Source of the DNA: Clostridium sp.
GTDB lineage: Bacteria; Bacillota_A; Clostridia; Lachnospirales; Lachnospiraceae
Assembly: GCA_023666975.1 (NCBI GenBank)
Contig: JAMPAW010000165.1
Location: 1-7,203, forward strand
DNA: 7,203 bases
Reading direction: 5' to 3'
A program made the translations under genes and the position numbers. Below the pieces are notes generated by a model. The model was not told where the DNA came from, did no database searches, and worked only from the letters and a program-made list of their open reading frames with translations. Numbering within the stretch: position 1 is the stretch's first letter; each line of letters starts with the position of its first letter. Shown in pieces: positions 6,636-7,203 of this stretch.

Positions 6636-7128
6636 GGTACTGGTAAATTTCCTCATTTTTGTCCCTCCATGAATCGCAGATATGGATTGCCTGGTCCTGA
6701 GTGGGTACCGTAATTTTAATCTCTAAGAGAGTCTGGTTCCGCTCTTTAATGCTGCACTGTGCAACGTACTCATTGTTGGAGGGATAGTAGTCGGAGGAAA
6801 TGGCAGATTCGTTGCGCAGTTCTATCTTTTGTTCCTTCAGATAGTTTAAAATATCCATTTTAATGGGATAGTTTATCTTAAATTCAAACAGCTCCACAGC
6901 CTCCTTGCCGTGCTCGGTAATTTCGTAGAGCGTATGGTTGCGCTCGGCAGTGGGTTTAATGAAATCCATTTCGTTTAAATCATTGATCGCTACCTGTAGA
7001 GTAAAATAATCGGTGTACCCCTTATCAAGAATAAACTGTGATATCTGTGAGCCGGTCAGCGGGAAATCTACCCGGTCCAGCATATACAGAATGATTAATT
7101 TGTATAGGATTAATCCGTCATCTGTCAT
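6610..7128 (-). CDS. DUF4364 family protein with N-terminal winged-helix-like domain
   Basis: This 172-residue protein is recognised as DUF4364-like from its opening pattern (LILYKLIILYMLDRVDFPLTGSQISQFIL) and its length; the family is typical of Clostridia and has no firmly assigned function. Residues about 7-75 look like a winged helix: helix 1 (7-20), helix 2 (25-36), a probable recognition helix (41-55, DYFTLQVAINDLNEMDF) and a wing (58-72, KPTAERNHTLYEITEHG), as in PadR- or MarR-like regulators. Residues about 85-172 form a second alpha/beta part with no known catalytic motif. There is no signal peptide or membrane segment. Start ATG 7126-7128 (read on the minus strand) has AGGAGG (7138-7143) at 9 nt. 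It is transcribed toward engB and overlaps it by 26 bp. A DNA-binding role is inferred from fold only. The gene is certain to be real; the family name is from memory of the pattern. Confidence 0.85.
   Translation of the reverse strand: MTDDGLILYKLIILYMLDRVDFPLTGSQISQFILDKGYTDYFTLQVAINDLNEMDFIKPTAERNHTLYEITEHGKEAVELFEFKINYPIKMDILNYLKEQKIELRNESAISSDYYPSNNEYVAQCSIKERNQTLLEIKITVPTQDQAIHICDSWRDKNEEIYQYLISEMWNA
6629..6660 (+). terminator. Weak intrinsic terminator of the tig-engB operon, inside the convergent gene
   Basis: ATGAGG (6632-6637) pairs with CCTCAT (6651-6656); the stem extends outward by an A-T pair and G-U wobbles, with a 13-nt loop, and a run of five T (6656-6660) closes the 3' side. 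The engB stop TGA (6633-6635) lies within the 5' arm. The hairpin is modest, but it is the only terminator-like structure after engB. It lies wholly within the 3' coding part of the DUF4364 gene, on the opposite strand. Confidence 0.45.
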
Positions 7129-7137
7129 TTATCTGCG

Positions 7138-7143
7138 CCTCCT
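7138..7143 (-). promoter_or_regulatory. Ribosome binding site of the DUF4364 gene
   Basis: On the minus strand AGGAGG lies 9 nt before the ATG at 7128-7126, a strong and well-placed site that fixes the start. A TATAAC (7149-7154, minus strand) could be a -10 box, but no -35 match lies 16-18 nt further upstream and the leader would be very short, so no promoter is called. Confidence 0.8.
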
Positions 7144-7155
7144 GCAATGTTATAC

Positions 7156-7200
7156 TAGTTAACCTTAGTATTTGCCGAAGGCAAATGCTTAGTTTAACTG
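7156..7200. repeat. Long imperfect palindrome upstream of the DUF4364 gene
   Basis: The core ATTTGCC-GAA-GGCAAAT (7170-7186) is a perfect 7-bp stem. It extends outward through AGT/GCT (7167-7169 with 7187-7189, one G-U), then CT/AG (7164-7165 with 7191-7192), then AGTTAA/TTAACT (7157-7162 with 7194-7199), with two single mismatches. In total 18 pairs span about 43 nt. No T-tract follows on either strand, so it is not a standard intrinsic terminator. It could be an operator for the neighbouring gene, a REP- or MITE-like intergenic palindrome, or an RNA structure at the 3' end of a gene beyond the window. No second copy is seen in this window. Confidence 0.6.
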
Positions 7201-7203
7201 CAT

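Noticed and set aside
1..7203. CRISPR array, phage or transposase gene, toxin-antitoxin pair, tRNA or rRNA
   Set aside because: No spaced direct repeats, no mobile-element proteins and no RNA-gene signatures were seen; the window is densely filled by six conserved genes.

Overview
The window is a conserved bacterial protein-quality-control operon followed by one convergent gene. The layout, trigger factor (tig), clpP, clpX, lon, engB and then a DUF4364-family protein on the opposite strand, together with strong AGGAGG-type ribosome binding sites and moderate base composition, points to a Gram-positive member of the class Clostridia, most likely Lachnospiraceae. That assignment is inferred from gene content and protein style; there is no rRNA in the window to confirm it.

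Layout: bases 1-97 hold no complete gene, only a possible 18-residue basic C-terminal tail of a gene entering from the left. A good extended -10 promoter (98-127) and a leader of about 90 nt with small alternative hairpins precede tig (226-1512). clpP follows after 30 nt (1543-2148) and clpX after 73 nt (2222-3514); the clpP-clpX spacer carries a small hairpin. A terminator-like hairpin (3537-3572) lies between clpX and lon (3608-5968). engB (6036-6635) follows lon after 67 nt. The stop of engB overlaps by 26 bp the 3' end of the DUF4364 gene (6610-7128, minus strand), and a weak terminator for the plus-strand operon lies inside that overlap region. The right edge (7156-7200) carries a long imperfect palindrome just upstream of the DUF4364 gene.

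How the genes work together: trigger factor meets nascent chains at the ribosome exit tunnel, ClpXP and Lon are the two ATP-dependent cytosolic proteases that remove unfolded or tagged proteins, and EngB is a GTPase needed for 50S subunit assembly. The cluster thus links protein synthesis, folding and degradation. All catalytic and nucleotide-binding motifs are intact in every enzyme.

No undescribed biological system is evident. The gene content is ordinary core genome. The points worth a second look are small: a dnaX-like slippery heptamer plus hairpin inside lon, an A7 tract at the lon stop codon with an open -1 frame behind it, the hairpin separating clpX from lon, the convergent engB/DUF4364 overlap, and the palindrome at the right edge.
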